Shown: positions 36,048-44,569 of the stretch, piece by piece | Numbering within the stretch: the stretch's first letter is position 1 | How the letters are laid out: each line of letters begins with the position of its first letter | DNA from: Paenibacillus sp. FJAT-29882 | Lineage (GTDB): Bacteria; Bacillota; Bacilli; Bacillales; DSM-1321 | DNA length: 64,000 nucleotides | Direction: 5' to 3' | NCBI RefSeq assembly: GCF_001510645.1 | Contig: NZ_LMVB01000002.1 | Coordinates: 310,001 to 374,000, forward strand | Position numbers and translations under genes: made by a program | Notes under the pieces: model-generated | Seen by the model: only the letters and a program-made list of their open reading frames with translations | What the model was told of the DNA's origin: nothing | The model's database searches: none

Positions 36048-37178
36048 ATGACCAGTTTAACCAATATTCCAGCAATACAACCGATTTCACCTGCCTATGA
36101 TCCATGGGAAGCTTATATGGACGTTGAACAATATGGAAAAATGACGCTCACCAATATCGAGTTCACGACAACGACACTATGCAATATGCGATGTGAACAT
36201 TGTGCTGTTGGCTATACGCTTCAGCCGAAAGATCCGAACGCCCTTCCACTGGACCTCATTCTTCGTCGTCTTGACGAAATACCAACATTACGCTCACTTA
36301 GCATTACTGGCGGCGAACCGATGCTTTCCAGAAAGTCAGTGAAAAATCACGTGCTGCCACTGTTAAAATATGCACATGAACGCGGTGTACGAACGCAAAT
36401 GAATTCGAATTTAACCCTTGACCTTGCTCGTTACGAAGAAATCATTCCTTACCTTGATGTGTTACATATTTCGCATAACTGGGGAACGACCGATGAATTC
36501 ATTGATACTGGGTTCGCAATGATGGACAGAAAGCCAACTCGCGAGCAGCGTGCAAAGCTATTTGATAATATCATTCTAAATTCACAGGCCTTGACGAAGG
36601 CTGGCGTCTTAGTCTCCGCGGAAACGATGCTGAATAAACGAACTCTTCCTCATCTAGAGCATATTCATAAGCAAATTGTTGAGGATATGGGCTGCCAGCG
36701 ACATGAAATCCATCCGATGTATCCTAGCGATTTCGCTTCTGCGCTAGAGACATTGACCCTTGATCAAATGCGCGATGCGATTCATCAACTGCTCGATTTC
36801 CGGAATAAAGATGTCTGGATGTTGTTTGGCACCCTTCCTTTTTATTCATGTAGCAGTAACGAGGAAGATGTAAAACTTTTGAAACGCTTATATGATACGA
36901 AGAAAGTCACGGTCCGAAATGATCCAGATGGTCGCTCTCGCTTAAACGTGAATATTTTTACGGGGGATGTGATTGTCACAGACTTTGGCGATGCTCCATC
37001 ACTCGGCAATATTATCGATCAGCCGCTGTCACAATCGTATGAAACATGGATGAACTCCAAGCTTGCCGGAGAATTGAACTGTCATTGTCCAGCAGTTAAG
37101 TGCTTGGGTCCAAACGTACTCGTTAAAAACGCTTATTATCCAAAACTGGACTTTCAAACAAGAAAGTCTTCGATCTAA
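36048..37178 (+). CDS. yfkAB: Radical SAM protein YfkAB
   Basis: 376 residues. Radical SAM core with the cluster motif TLCNMRCEHCAVGY (C-x3-C-x2-C) near residue 45 and SITGGEPMLS for SAM, then a C-terminal YfkB-like domain with Cys residues (FYSCSSNEE, NCHCPAVKCLGPN) that may bind an auxiliary iron-sulfur cluster. Substrate not known. AAGGAG lies 8 bases before the ATG. In B. subtilis the same protein is listed as yfkA and yfkB; here it is one uninterrupted frame. Beside yfkD and cax, as in B. subtilis. Confidence 0.9.
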   Translation: MTSLTNIPAIQPISPAYDPWEAYMDVEQYGKMTLTNIEFTTTTLCNMRCEHCAVGYTLQPKDPNALPLDLILRRLDEIPTLRSLSITGGEPMLSRKSVKNHVLPLLKYAHERGVRTQMNSNLTLDLARYEEIIPYLDVLHISHNWGTTDEFIDTGFAMMDRKPTREQRAKLFDNIILNSQALTKAGVLVSAETMLNKRTLPHLEHIHKQIVEDMGCQRHEIHPMYPSDFASALETLTLDQMRDAIHQLLDFRNKDVWMLFGTLPFYSCSSNEEDVKLLKRLYDTKKVTVRNDPDGRSRLNVNIFTGDVIVTDFGDAPSLGNIIDQPLSQSYETWMNSKLAGELNCHCPAVKCLGPNVLVKNAYYPKLDFQTRKSSI

Positions 37179-37195
37179 GAATAAGAGCGTGTCCT

Positions 37196-37285
37196 ACAGG
37201 GCCTGACCTCACACTATTCCATCGTTTATGATGTCATTCACACGTCATTTAAATGATATATACAGTAGTGGGGGCAGGTCCTTTC
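37196..37285. repeat. Dispersed inverted repeat R2, copy 3
   Basis: CAGGGCCTGACCTCACACTA at the left, AGTGGGGGCAGGTCCTTT at the right, with CATCGTTTATGATG-like inner arms. More diverged than the copy at 35.6 kb. Located 18 bases after the yfkAB stop and just beyond the 3' end of yfkD. Confidence 0.7.
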
Positions 37286-37324
37286 GTTGGACACTTTCTT
37301 TTGATTTAGGTTAGACCAGCCACA

Positions 37325-38191
37325 TTATCTTGGTTGCTCACTAGCCATAAAGTTAAAGGAAAGATGATCTTGAACCGGAATCCACGCACCAATTCCTTGG
37401 GATGTGATATTTTTGATTAGTAAGGATCGCTTACTTCCTTTTAAAATCACATACACCTCACCATACGTGACTTTTCCTTTTTCGTTAATGGCTGAAGCAT
37501 ATGCATTCAGGTAGCCTAGTCGTTTTGCCGGTATATTATAGACTTGATCTTTCTTTGTTGCTCCGCCAATAATCGTTTCAAACGCTAACGGTAAATGGGT
37601 TTTTTCAGCCGCTTTAATCAGCATCATTTTTTGCACATCTGGTGAGGATGGAATTTTGGCAGTTAAGCCACCGCGTACGACTTTCTGCATCTCTTGAACA
37701 TAATGAATGGGATGTGGTGTCAAATTGGCACGGTTATCAAAGAAATTCGTGTTAACTTTTTGATATTCCCAATTCGGCGCTGTCTCACTTGATTGATAAT
37801 TCAAAGCCCAATGCCCTAAATAAATCGTCGCTCTGTACCCAAATGAAAACGGTGCTTTGCCAACAGCTGATTCATTCAGCATATGAATGAGTTCAGGATT
37901 CTCAATTTTTATTTTTGATGTATCAATTAAGGATTGAGCGAATTCACTAGGTTGAAGATAAGGTAAGTCCTGAGTCGAATTCGGATACGTGTTTTCCTTT
38001 GCAATATTTAAAACAGATGGAGGAATGACAGTTTTACTTGCTTCGGGTACTTTCTCCTTTGATATTGGAGCATTTCCCTTCTTCTCTACAGGCGTATTCT
38101 CCTTTTGTGTAGCAAAAGCTTCGTCTGAAAAATAAGGAAACCCTATCAGTAAACCACCAACAATCATCCATACTCTAAGTCGCTTCATCAT
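37325..38191 (-). CDS. yfkD: YfkD-family exported protein
   Basis: 288 residues. Signal peptide (MMKRLRVWMIVGGLLIGFPY, cleavage near residue 27), a Lys/Pro/Glu-rich linker, then the YfkD domain with SFGYRATIYLGHWALNY, WEYQKVNTNFFDNR and a C-terminal GAWIPVQDHLSFNFMA. Exported or membrane-associated; function not known. It lies convergent with yfkAB, the neighbour it also has in B. subtilis. Confidence 0.88.
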   Translation of the reverse strand: MMKRLRVWMIVGGLLIGFPYFSDEAFATQKENTPVEKKGNAPISKEKVPEASKTVIPPSVLNIAKENTYPNSTQDLPYLQPSEFAQSLIDTSKIKIENPELIHMLNESAVGKAPFSFGYRATIYLGHWALNYQSSETAPNWEYQKVNTNFFDNRANLTPHPIHYVQEMQKVVRGGLTAKIPSSPDVQKMMLIKAAEKTHLPLAFETIIGGATKKDQVYNIPAKRLGYLNAYASAINEKGKVTYGEVYVILKGSKRSLLIKNITSQGIGAWIPVQDHLSFNFMASEQPR

Positions 38192-38302
38192 GACGCACTC
38201 CTTTAAAAAAGGTTTTGTTACTATCGTTTGTCAGACATAGCGTTTATATGCAAGCGATGAATAAAAGATTTGTGTTTTTTATAGAGGTTAGGGGGACAGG
38301 GC

Positions 38303-38462
38303 TTCGTGATTTATTAATATAGACAATCTACTTTGCAGATATATTTCCTTTAAGGAAGCGCCTCAAAACCCAGCTCCGCATCGCCACCATTGTGATTAGG
38401 TGAAGGGAGCGTGCTACATGATTCATTCTTCATAGTAAATGGTAGCTTTAGCACCATTAAGA
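38303..38462 (+). repeat. Dispersed repeat R4, copy 1
   Basis: TTATTAATATAGACAATCTA, then CCAGCTCCGCATCGCCACCA followed by TTGTGATTAGGTG, ending AAATGGTAGC...CACCATTAAG. Aligns with 53864-54015 and 55468-55573. Confidence 0.7.
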
Positions 38463-38520
38463 TTTTGTAAAAAAGATTGAGATTTTGTTGTTTTGTAACA
38501 CAAATGTAAAATTCTGAATA

Positions 38521-38549
38521 TTTACAATTTTATTTATGTGGTATATAAT
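38521..38549 (+). promoter_or_regulatory. Strong sigma-A promoter of an orphan transcript
   Basis: TTTACA at 38521-38526, 17-base spacer, TATAAT at 38544-38549. One of the best promoter matches in the window. Confidence 0.8.
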
Positions 38550-38555
38550 AAGCTT

Positions 38556-38815
38556 ACATTCAAATAAAGGAGGGGAAATCGTTTAGTCAACATTACGTCA
38601 AGGAGGAATGCTTATAGAGACGATTCCATAACCTTTACTTTATTACACGATTATTTAACTAAAACGAAACATAAAGGATGGTGGCTACTTCTAGAATTAT
38701 TGGTTCCATGTCACATAAGGTTGCGTGAAGATAATTTTGGATGATTATATGTACTTACAAAATGTAATTGAATAAAAATGGCTCTCCTAATCAAGATGAG
38801 GTGAGCCATTTTTTT
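38556..38815 (+). ncRNA. Orphan 260-nt transcription unit, small RNA or unusual small gene
   Basis: Bounded by the promoter above and the terminator at 38775-38815. It carries two Shine-Dalgarno-like sites (AAAGGAGGGG at 38566, AAGGAGGA at 38600), yet no ATG, GTG or TTG opens a long frame at a proper distance. One frame stays open from 38567 to 38739 and ends in protein-like sequence (SITFTLLHDYLTKTKHKGWW, then LLLELLVPCHIRLREDNFG), but has no standard start. A regulatory RNA, a gene with a rare start codon, or a decayed gene are all possible. Confidence 0.45.
38775..38815 (+). terminator. Terminator of the orphan transcript
   Basis: AATGGCTCTCCT ... AGGTGAGCCATT followed by seven T. Confidence 0.88.
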
Positions 38816-39013
38816 GTTTACTTATCGTGCGCGTTCAAAAAGGAGGATAAAAAGAGCCGAGAAGTTCGAGGAGCGCATCTCGAGAGGACCGGACTTGCAC
38901 AGGTTATGCTGACTTCTGTGTTACGCACAGGACGTGCGCGATTTTAATAGAAGGTCATTAATAAGCGACGAAGAAATTCGCAAGCTTTTTTACCGGACTT
39001 TTTGAACATCCTC

Positions 39014-40078
39014 TTACAATAAGTAAAACCCTATTCCCATGATCACATAGGCTGCCAAAAGGGTAAGGCCTTCAAACCAGTTTGTCTCACCATCATTTGA
39101 AATCATAATGATTAATAATACCGCTGTCACCATGGCGATTAGTTCAGGCAAAGTGAAGACCAGTGGCATAGAAATCGGGAAAAATAATGAAATGAGGACT
39201 AGTACAGGCGCTACGAACATAGCGACTTGTAACGTTGATCCAACAGCGATTTCTACCGCCACATCCATTTTATTTTTATAAGCCATAAGGATCGCTGATG
39301 CATGTTCCGCTGCATTCCCGACGATTGCGACGATAATAACTCCGATAAATAGCTCTGACCAGCCGAATGTTTCGCCGACAACACTGAACGTATGAACCAA
39401 TTTTTCAGAAACATAGGCCACCACGAGCGTTGCCCCAAAAAGCACCGCAATCGCCTTTTTCTTACTCCATTCTGGTACTTCCTCTTCATGTTCGATCTGT
39501 TTTGTTTTTTCAGTAGGCTGGTACACGCCCCGATGCGTGACAAGTTTAAAGAACAGCGCAGCAAGATACAGGATGATTAATATAATGGAAATCCCTACAC
39601 TTAATGACATCGTCCGGCTCTCACTCATATTTTGCGTAAACACTTCTGGAATCACAAAGGCCAAGCCGATCGCAAAAATTAATAATCCAGCATTATGCCT
39701 TGCATCAAATACATTGAATGTTTGTCGCTTATATTTCGTTCCACCTACAAAAAAGGAAAGACCTGCGACCAATAATAAATTTCCTAGTACGGAACCCGTC
39801 AACGATGCAAGTACAACTCCAAGCAATCCAGCTTTCAAAGAAAAGATGGAGATAATTAATTCAACGGCGTTGCCAAATGTTGCATTCAATAAACCGCCGA
39901 TTCTCGGTCCCATTACAATCGCAAGGCTCTCCGTCGCTCGGCCCATAAAGCTTGCAAGTGCAATAATCGTCAGACAGTATACAATGAACATTAAGATCGT
40001 TGACCAGTGCAGAATGGAGCCGATGATCGACAGCGGGACACCGGCAACTAAAAGCACGAAAAATATTTTATTACCCAT
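39014..40078 (-). CDS. cax: Ca2+/H+ antiporter (CaxA, YfkE)
   Basis: 354 residues, about eleven transmembrane helices in two inverted halves, cytoplasmic membrane. The two alpha repeats that form the cation site are clear: GGLLNATFGNAVELIISIFS near residue 60 and IVAIVGNAAEHASAILMAYK near 255, separated by an acidic loop (QIEHEEEVPEW). Exchanges Ca2+ for H+. Corresponds to B. subtilis ChaA/YfkE and keeps the yfk neighbourhood. Monocistronic. Confidence 0.93.
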   Translation of the reverse strand: MGNKIFFVLLVAGVPLSIIGSILHWSTILMFIVYCLTIIALASFMGRATESLAIVMGPRIGGLLNATFGNAVELIISIFSLKAGLLGVVLASLTGSVLGNLLLVAGLSFFVGGTKYKRQTFNVFDARHNAGLLIFAIGLAFVIPEVFTQNMSESRTMSLSVGISIILIILYLAALFFKLVTHRGVYQPTEKTKQIEHEEEVPEWSKKKAIAVLFGATLVVAYVSEKLVHTFSVVGETFGWSELFIGVIIVAIVGNAAEHASAILMAYKNKMDVAVEIAVGSTLQVAMFVAPVLVLISLFFPISMPLVFTLPELIAMVTAVLLIIMISNDGETNWFEGLTLLAAYVIMGIGFYLL

Positions 40079-40223
40079 ATCATTTCCCCCTCCATTCCTC
40101 TATACTATCTCCTGCTTTTCCCATTCTATTAGTTCAATAAACAATTGATGCGGGATTTTTTAAGCTTGTACACTAGATGAATTACCATGTCAGATCAAGT
40201 GAAGATACCTGAAAATAAGAGGC

Positions 40224-40357
40224 TTGATAAAGTGAAACTTCCCTCAGTGTGGGTTAGTTGAACCAATTGGGGATTTACAGGCTGTTTATCCCCCACCTAT
40301 TTATTTCTTGATTCTCTCGCAAAAATTAAGGTGGGGGTATTACAGCCTGTTAAACCA
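40224..40357 (+). repeat. Dispersed palindromic repeat R3, copy B
   Basis: GATAAAGTGAAACTTCC, GGTTAGTTGAACCAATTGGG, TTACAGGCTGTTTATC, hairpin CCCCCACCT...AGGTGGGGG, TTACAGCCTGTTAA. Same orientation as copy A, with the first hairpin shortened. The remainder of 40079-40416 is featureless. Confidence 0.7.
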
Positions 40358-40416
40358 TTTGCAAGCACAGTATCTAAAATGGCTTTTTCAATTTGGACTC
40401 TCAAATAAACCCCATG

Positions 40417-40453
40417 AAAAAAGGCTCGGACACGATGTCCAAGCCTTTTTTGT
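40417..40453. terminator. Terminator, downstream of the small Lys/Gln-rich gene
   Basis: AAAAAAGGCT(C/T)GGACA ... TGTCC(G/A)AGCCTTTTTT hairpin, four bases beyond the minus-strand stop at 40457. Confidence 0.9.
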
Positions 40454-40456
40454 TAA

Positions 40457-40561
40457 CTAATGATACCCATTTTGCCCATTTGCAGAACCAGATGTTTTTT
40501 GCTTCGGTTTATTTTTTCCTTTTTGCTTCGTACTACCGTCTTTTTGCTGACCTTTTGGCAC
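40457..40561 (-). CDS. Small basic Lys/Gln/Gly-rich protein (34 residues)
   Basis: GTG start at 40561 with GCAGGGGGC upstream, stop at 40457 and a strong terminator four bases further. Product VPKGQQKDGSTKQKGKNKPK followed by QKTSGSANGQNGYH (Met at position 1 in vivo). Highly basic, hydrophilic, disordered; similar in style to minor small spore proteins, but I recognise no family. Downstream of yfkH, from which a hairpin (ACTGAAG...CTTCAGT, about 40586-40610) separates it. Judged real from the gene-terminator geometry. Confidence 0.5.
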   Translation of the reverse strand: MPKGQQKDGSTKQKGKNKPKQKTSGSANGQNGYH

Positions 40562-40659
40562 ACAAACGCCCCCTGCTCTGTTTTACTGAAGCCAATAACT
40601 ACTTCAGTTATAGTATGGCCTCATTCAGCCGCTTCATGAAGGTAATTTTCGGAAGGCTA

Positions 40660-41478
40660 TTAACATGTTGGATGTTTCTGTTCACTTGATAGAGCATTGA
40701 TTTCACCACCGATGATAATGATGATACCGGTCAGATAGAACCAAATCATGAGTACGATAATGCCACCAAGACTTCCATATGTAGTCGTGTACCCTCCGAA
40801 ATGATCCACATAATAAGAAAACGCAAGCGACACGATAATCCAACCCGCTGTTGCAAAAAAAGCCCCTGGGACAACATGTAGGCATTTCTGCTTTTTATTC
40901 GGCGCAAGCCAATACAACATAATAAACACAATGACAAGCACAATTCCGCTGACAAGCCATCGCAATGCATTCCAGATTTGCAGAAACTCATCTGATAATC
41001 CGAATGAAGAAAATAAAAACACACCAAGTTGCCTGCCGAATACTGGTAATACGAGAGCAATCACAAAGACAAATATCATAGCCAATGTAAGGAGGATTGA
41101 CATCCCTCTGGCTACAAAAAAGTTTCTCGTTTCTTCGACATTATAAGATCGGTTAAATGCACGAACAATGGCATTTAACCCATTCGAAGCTGACCAAATG
41201 GTCGCAATGATTCCAAACGATAACAGTTTCGTATTGGCTTGCATCACTTGATTTATATTTTGCTCAATAAGTGCCATTGAGCTAGCTGGGGCAAAGTTAC
41301 GAAATAGCATTAATAAATCCGCTTCGGAAATAGGGAGATACGGCAGTAAGCTAATGAGAACGAGTAGTAGTGGAAAGAGGGAAAGCAAGAAAAAATAAGC
41401 CAGCTGTGCAGCCAGTCCTCCTACATCGTCCTGATCCATCCTTTTGATCATCTTTTTAACATACGCAATTCCCTTCAT
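40660..41478 (-). CDS. yfkH: YihY/BrkB-family membrane protein (YfkH)
   Basis: 272 residues with six transmembrane helices. Family motifs: GLAAQLAYFFLLSLFPLLLVLISLLPYL near the N-terminus, IWSASNGLNAIVRAFNRSYN in the middle, and YTTTYGSLGGIIVLMIWFYLTGIIIIIGGEIN at the end. Once called ribonuclease BN, the family is a membrane protein of unknown transport role. Downstream of and probably co-transcribed with the YtxH-like gene. A second family member is at 47.1 kb. Confidence 0.9.
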   Translation of the reverse strand: MKGIAYVKKMIKRMDQDDVGGLAAQLAYFFLLSLFPLLLVLISLLPYLPISEADLLMLFRNFAPASSMALIEQNINQVMQANTKLLSFGIIATIWSASNGLNAIVRAFNRSYNVEETRNFFVARGMSILLTLAMIFVFVIALVLPVFGRQLGVFLFSSFGLSDEFLQIWNALRWLVSGIVLVIVFIMLYWLAPNKKQKCLHVVPGAFFATAGWIIVSLAFSYYVDHFGGYTTTYGSLGGIIVLMIWFYLTGIIIIIGGEINALSSEQKHPTC

Positions 41479-41552
41479 TTTTCCACCCCAAACTCGGTTA
41501 CTTGGCCCAATAATATATCTTATCCGCCTTCGTTATGGTTTTTTTAAAAATA

Positions 41553-41939
41553 TCACACAGTATGCAGCTTCAAATCGTCAGATTCTTCATTCCTATTGTT
41601 CTTAATTTCAGCCGTAATCGCGTCTTTCGTTTCAATGACTGCATGTGCCAATTGTGGTGGAATTTCTTTCAATTCTTCCACCTTTTGTGAAATGTACACA
41701 GCATCATCCGTGATTTTTTCAATGGTCATGCGAATTTGTTCCGTTGTGTCACATACTTTTGTTAGGCTTAAGCTCGGATTTTTCACAAAGGCCCTCATTT
41801 CTTGAATGCATCCTTTTCCAGAACTGATTACTGAGGTTCTCGTTGTTTTATCAAATAAACTGATCACTGCTCCAGCTGCTGCTCCGATTAAAATCGACTT
41901 CAAGAAGATACTTTTTTTCACCCCATATTTTTCATTCAT
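41553..41939 (-). CDS. YtxH-domain protein (YfkI-like position)
   Basis: 128 residues. A single N-terminal hydrophobic helix (FLKSILIGAAAGAVISLFDK) with the Gly/Ala-rich YtxH pattern followed by a long amphipathic alpha-helical region (RMTIEKITDDAVYISQKVEE), so membrane-anchored and probably general-stress related. GAGGGGAGAG precedes the ATG. First gene of an operon with yfkH; B. subtilis carries yfkI in the same place. Confidence 0.8.
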   Translation of the reverse strand: MNEKYGVKKSIFLKSILIGAAAGAVISLFDKTTRTSVISSGKGCIQEMRAFVKNPSLSLTKVCDTTEQIRMTIEKITDDAVYISQKVEELKEIPPQLAHAVIETKDAITAEIKNNRNEESDDLKLHTV

Positions 41940-42160
41940 AATTTTTCTCTCCCCTCATATTTTATATATGTGTGTATGTAATTCTTCATTTTATCCTGTT
42001 ATCCCATCATATACCAATTCGTGATTCTTTGTAAAAAATCTCTCATTATTTTTTCCATTAACAAGCATTTCCATCCATTGAAACACCTGTACTTTTCATT
42101 GACTTATCATCACAATAATGACAAGATTAACTAAATGAATGGAACGAAAGGAATGATATC

Positions 42161-42382
42161 ATGGATGTGTCACACAACACAGCAGAAACAGCTGATTACA
42201 TGGTTGAAAAGATAAAAGAAAAGTTGAGAATGATGAATATCGGAGCTGTAAAATCCACACATTTCAATGCAGAAATGTATGAGGAACTCCGAGACATTTA
42301 CGAAATGGTGATGCGCAAATCCAAATTCAGCCCAAGTGAAATGCAAGCTATTGTTGAAGAACTAGGCAAATTACGCAACTAA
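42161..42382 (+). CDS. yfkK: DUF1128 protein (YfkK)
   Basis: 73-residue soluble helical protein of the DUF1128 family: [18 protein letters not shown], then [20 protein letters not shown] and [17 protein letters not shown]. Function unknown; conserved in Bacillaceae next to yfkH/yfkI. AAAGGAATG upstream of the ATG, terminator 10 bases after the stop. Confidence 0.9.
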   Translation: MDVSHNTAETADYMVEKIKEKLRMMNIGAVKSTHFNAEMYEELRDIYEMVMRKSKFSPSEMQAIVEELGKLRN

Positions 42383-42392
42383 ACCTAGGTTG

Positions 42393-42427
42393 CCCCAAAA
42401 GCTCGAATTGCTTTTGGGGTTTTTATA
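42393..42427 (+). terminator. Terminator of yfkK
   Basis: CCCCAAAAGC-TCGAATT-GCTTTTGGGG followed by TTTTT. Confidence 0.92.
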
Positions 42428-42457
42428 TTTCACATGAAAGAGGGGAAAAAAAAAGAA

Positions 42458-42646
42458 ATGATGATTGTAAGTTTTCTTTTAATCGGTTGGATATTAAATT
42501 GGTTTAAGTTTAATAAGTTGTTTATTCAGGCATTCAAAGAGCTGTTTAACAAGGAAATCACCATTGCAAGTTATTATTTTATATTTTTTTGTGTTGGTAC
42601 AATTGGCGACTTGATTTTATTTTTTAATGGAACATATAAAGTTTGA
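42458..42646 (+). CDS. Small membrane protein (62 residues), unrecognised
   Basis: ATG at 42458 with GAGGGG about 11 bases upstream; an ATG at 42434 is less likely because the ribosome-binding site would lie inside the frame. Two hydrophobic segments (MIVSFLLIGWILNWFKF and ASYYFIFFCVGTIGDLILFF) separated by a basic loop. No family recognised and no terminator. It may be expressed only by read-through from yfkK or its own weak promoter. Confidence 0.5.
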   Translation: MMIVSFLLIGWILNWFKFNKLFIQAFKELFNKEITIASYYFIFFCVGTIGDLILFFNGTYKV

Positions 42647-42772
42647 TTATACAAATCGTTTATTCAACTAATGAGGAACTTTAGTTGAAGATGTATGAGG
42701 GACCATATACCTACAGTTCCCCATTCAATTTGATTCAAAATCAACAATACTGTTTAACATAGCTTCGAAAAA

Positions 42773-42804
42773 AAAGCCGGCTCACACAAAATGAGCCGGC
42801 TTTC
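42773..42804. terminator. Terminator of mapB
   Basis: AAAGCCGGCTCA-CACAAAA-TGAGCCGGCTTT hairpin 8 bases beyond the mapB stop. Confidence 0.9.
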
Positions 42805-42811
42805 CATCTAT

Positions 42812-43558
42812 TTATTGCTTCGTTAAGATCAATGCGCCATCCTTCGTAATCGCAATAGTATGCTCGTACTGTGCGGAATATTCCCCATCAGCCGTTGATG
42901 CTGTCCAGCCATTTGGATCACGTACTGCTTTATATGTACCGACATTTACCATCGGTTCGATCGTGAATACCATGCCTTCCTTTAAGCGCGGTCCTTTATG
43001 CGGCAATCCGTAATGCGGGACTTCAGGGCTTTCGTGAATGACATTCCCAATTCCATGACCGATGAAATCACGGACAACTGAGAAGCCTTCACCCTCCACA
43101 TAAGACTGAATCGCGTGACCAATATCTCCAATCCGATTGCCTGGTACACATACTTCAATCGCCCGATATAAGGATTCTTCGGTTACTTCAAGGAGGCGTT
43201 CTGTCACCTTGGATACGTTTCCTACTTTGTAGGTCCACGCTGAATCAGAAAGTGCTCCATTGTAATTAACAACCATGTCAATGGTAACAATATCTCCATT
43301 CTTCAATGGCGTTTTCCGAGGGTATCCATGGCAGATTTCTTCATTTATACTTGCGCAAGTGGCATATTGATACCCTTTATAGCCCTTCTGCTCCGGTTTT
43401 GCTCCATGCTTTTTTAAAAAGCTCTCAACGAATTCTTCTATTTCCCAAGTAGTTACGCCTGGCTTAATGAGCTTGGAAATTTCAAGGTGGCATGCGGCCA
43501 GAATCTTTCCTGACTCATGCATCGCCTGAATTTCTCGTTCCGATTTCAATACAATCAC
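42812..43558 (-). CDS. mapB: Methionine aminopeptidase, type I
   Basis: Removes the initiator Met from nascent proteins; cytosolic, two divalent metals. All metal ligands are visible: Asp in DIVTIDMVVNYNGALSD (two Asp), His in FIGHGIGNVIHESPEV, Glu in FTIEPMV and Glu in QYEHTIAIT. 248 residues from a GTG at 43558 that has AAAAGGAA about 10 bases upstream; a GTG three codons earlier is too close to that site. B. subtilis has mapB (yflG) close to the yfk block and a second map in the ribosomal operon, so this is presumably the non-ribosomal copy. Confidence 0.92.
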   Translation of the reverse strand: MIVLKSEREIQAMHESGKILAACHLEISKLIKPGVTTWEIEEFVESFLKKHGAKPEQKGYKGYQYATCASINEEICHGYPRKTPLKNGDIVTIDMVVNYNGALSDSAWTYKVGNVSKVTERLLEVTEESLYRAIEVCVPGNRIGDIGHAIQSYVEGEGFSVVRDFIGHGIGNVIHESPEVPHYGLPHKGPRLKEGMVFTIEPMVNVGTYKAVRDPNGWTASTADGEYSAQYEHTIAITKDGALILTKQ

Positions 43559-43807
43559 TCTGGACACTTCCTTTTAAAATAACGTTTATCTCTATTCTAC
43601 TGCAAAAAAGCTAAGATATGAACAACAATGCACGATTCTTCCAAGACAAAAAGTATATCGCATACAGGTCTGATTCTACAAACAATACACCGTTTCTAGT
43701 AAGCAGCCCCTTCGTTTAAACAGTATCTTAATAGTAACAATGAAGAACCTGGTTTCTATAAACAGCAAGTATTTCCATGCCATTTAAAGTAACCAAGTTC
43801 ATTTTGC

Positions 43808-44569
43808 TCATTGTTTTATAGTGTTCCGTGGCACAATAAGAATTTCCACACGCCGATTCTTCGCCCGCCCTGCTTCTGTTTCATTAGTAGCAACTGGCAT
43901 GAACTCTCCATGTCCTTTAGCACTAAACCATTTAGGATTCAGGCCATTATTTTCTAGCAGTATTTTCATAAAGTTCACTGAACGCATCACACTTAAATCC
44001 CAGTTCGAATCATATCTAGCATTTTGAATCGGTACATTATCGGTATGCCCACTGATTACGATACTACGGGGTGGATCCATGACGAGCAGTTCAGAAATCT
44101 CCCGCGCAATCCCCTGATTTTCCGTTCTTATCTCGGCACTGCCTGAATCGAATAATACATTATCCCGAATGGTAAGGAGCAAGCCACCGCTCGTTAATGA
44201 GGTGCCTAATTTGTCATTTAATTGATTGTTCTTGATAAATACATTTACTTTTTCTTGGATTTCTGAGAGCTCCTTTTGTTCGACTTGACCAAGATTGCCT
44301 TGCTCATTCTTTCCAGCACCATCTTCTGAAGGATCTTTCTTGTCTGGTGAGTCCGGAACAGGAGAAGGATAATCCATGACTCCCGCTCCTCCTGTGAAGA
44401 TTTGATTGAACACGCCTGAAAGCTGTTGGAATTTATTCGCATCCACCGAACTCGAAGAAAATAGCACGATGAATAATGCCAAAAGCAAGGTCATAATATC
44501 CGCATAAGGAACAAGCCATGATTCATCCACATGCTCTTCCTTACGATTTTTCCTTCTCTTCCTAGCCAT
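43808..44569 (-). CDS. motB: Flagellar stator protein MotB
   Basis: 253 residues. N-terminal basic segment, one transmembrane helix with the essential proton-binding Asp in DESWLVPYADIMTLLLALFIV, a plug/linker region, and a C-terminal OmpA peptidoglycan-binding domain (IVISGHTDNVPI, NWDLSVMRSVNFM, AKGHGEFMPVATN, KNRRVEILIV). Anchors the proton-driven stator to the wall. Overlaps motA by eight bases. Sequence is closer to proton-type MotB of B. subtilis than to sodium-type MotS. Confidence 0.95.
   Translation of the reverse strand: MARKRRKNRKEEHVDESWLVPYADIMTLLLALFIVLFSSSSVDANKFQQLSGVFNQIFTGGAGVMDYPSPVPDSPDKKDPSEDGAGKNEQGNLGQVEQKELSEIQEKVNVFIKNNQLNDKLGTSLTSGGLLLTIRDNVLFDSGSAEIRTENQGIAREISELLVMDPPRSIVISGHTDNVPIQNARYDSNWDLSVMRSVNFMKILLENNGLNPKWFSAKGHGEFMPVATNETEAGRAKNRRVEILIVPRNTIKQ

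Larger units (their letters stand above)
38192..39013. other. Gap of about 820 bases: repeat R4, an orphan transcription unit and a structured tail
   Basis: Holds R4 copy 1 (38303-38462), a complete promoter-to-terminator unit (38521-38815) without a conventional gene, and a GC-rich stretch (38826-38945) bounded by two direct CGTGCGCG copies with internal pairing (CGAGA...TCTCG). Confidence 0.6.

Noticed and set aside
40393..40689. 98-codon plus-strand frame
   Set aside because: Opposite to the small basic gene and the yfkH 3' end, and begins inside a terminator.
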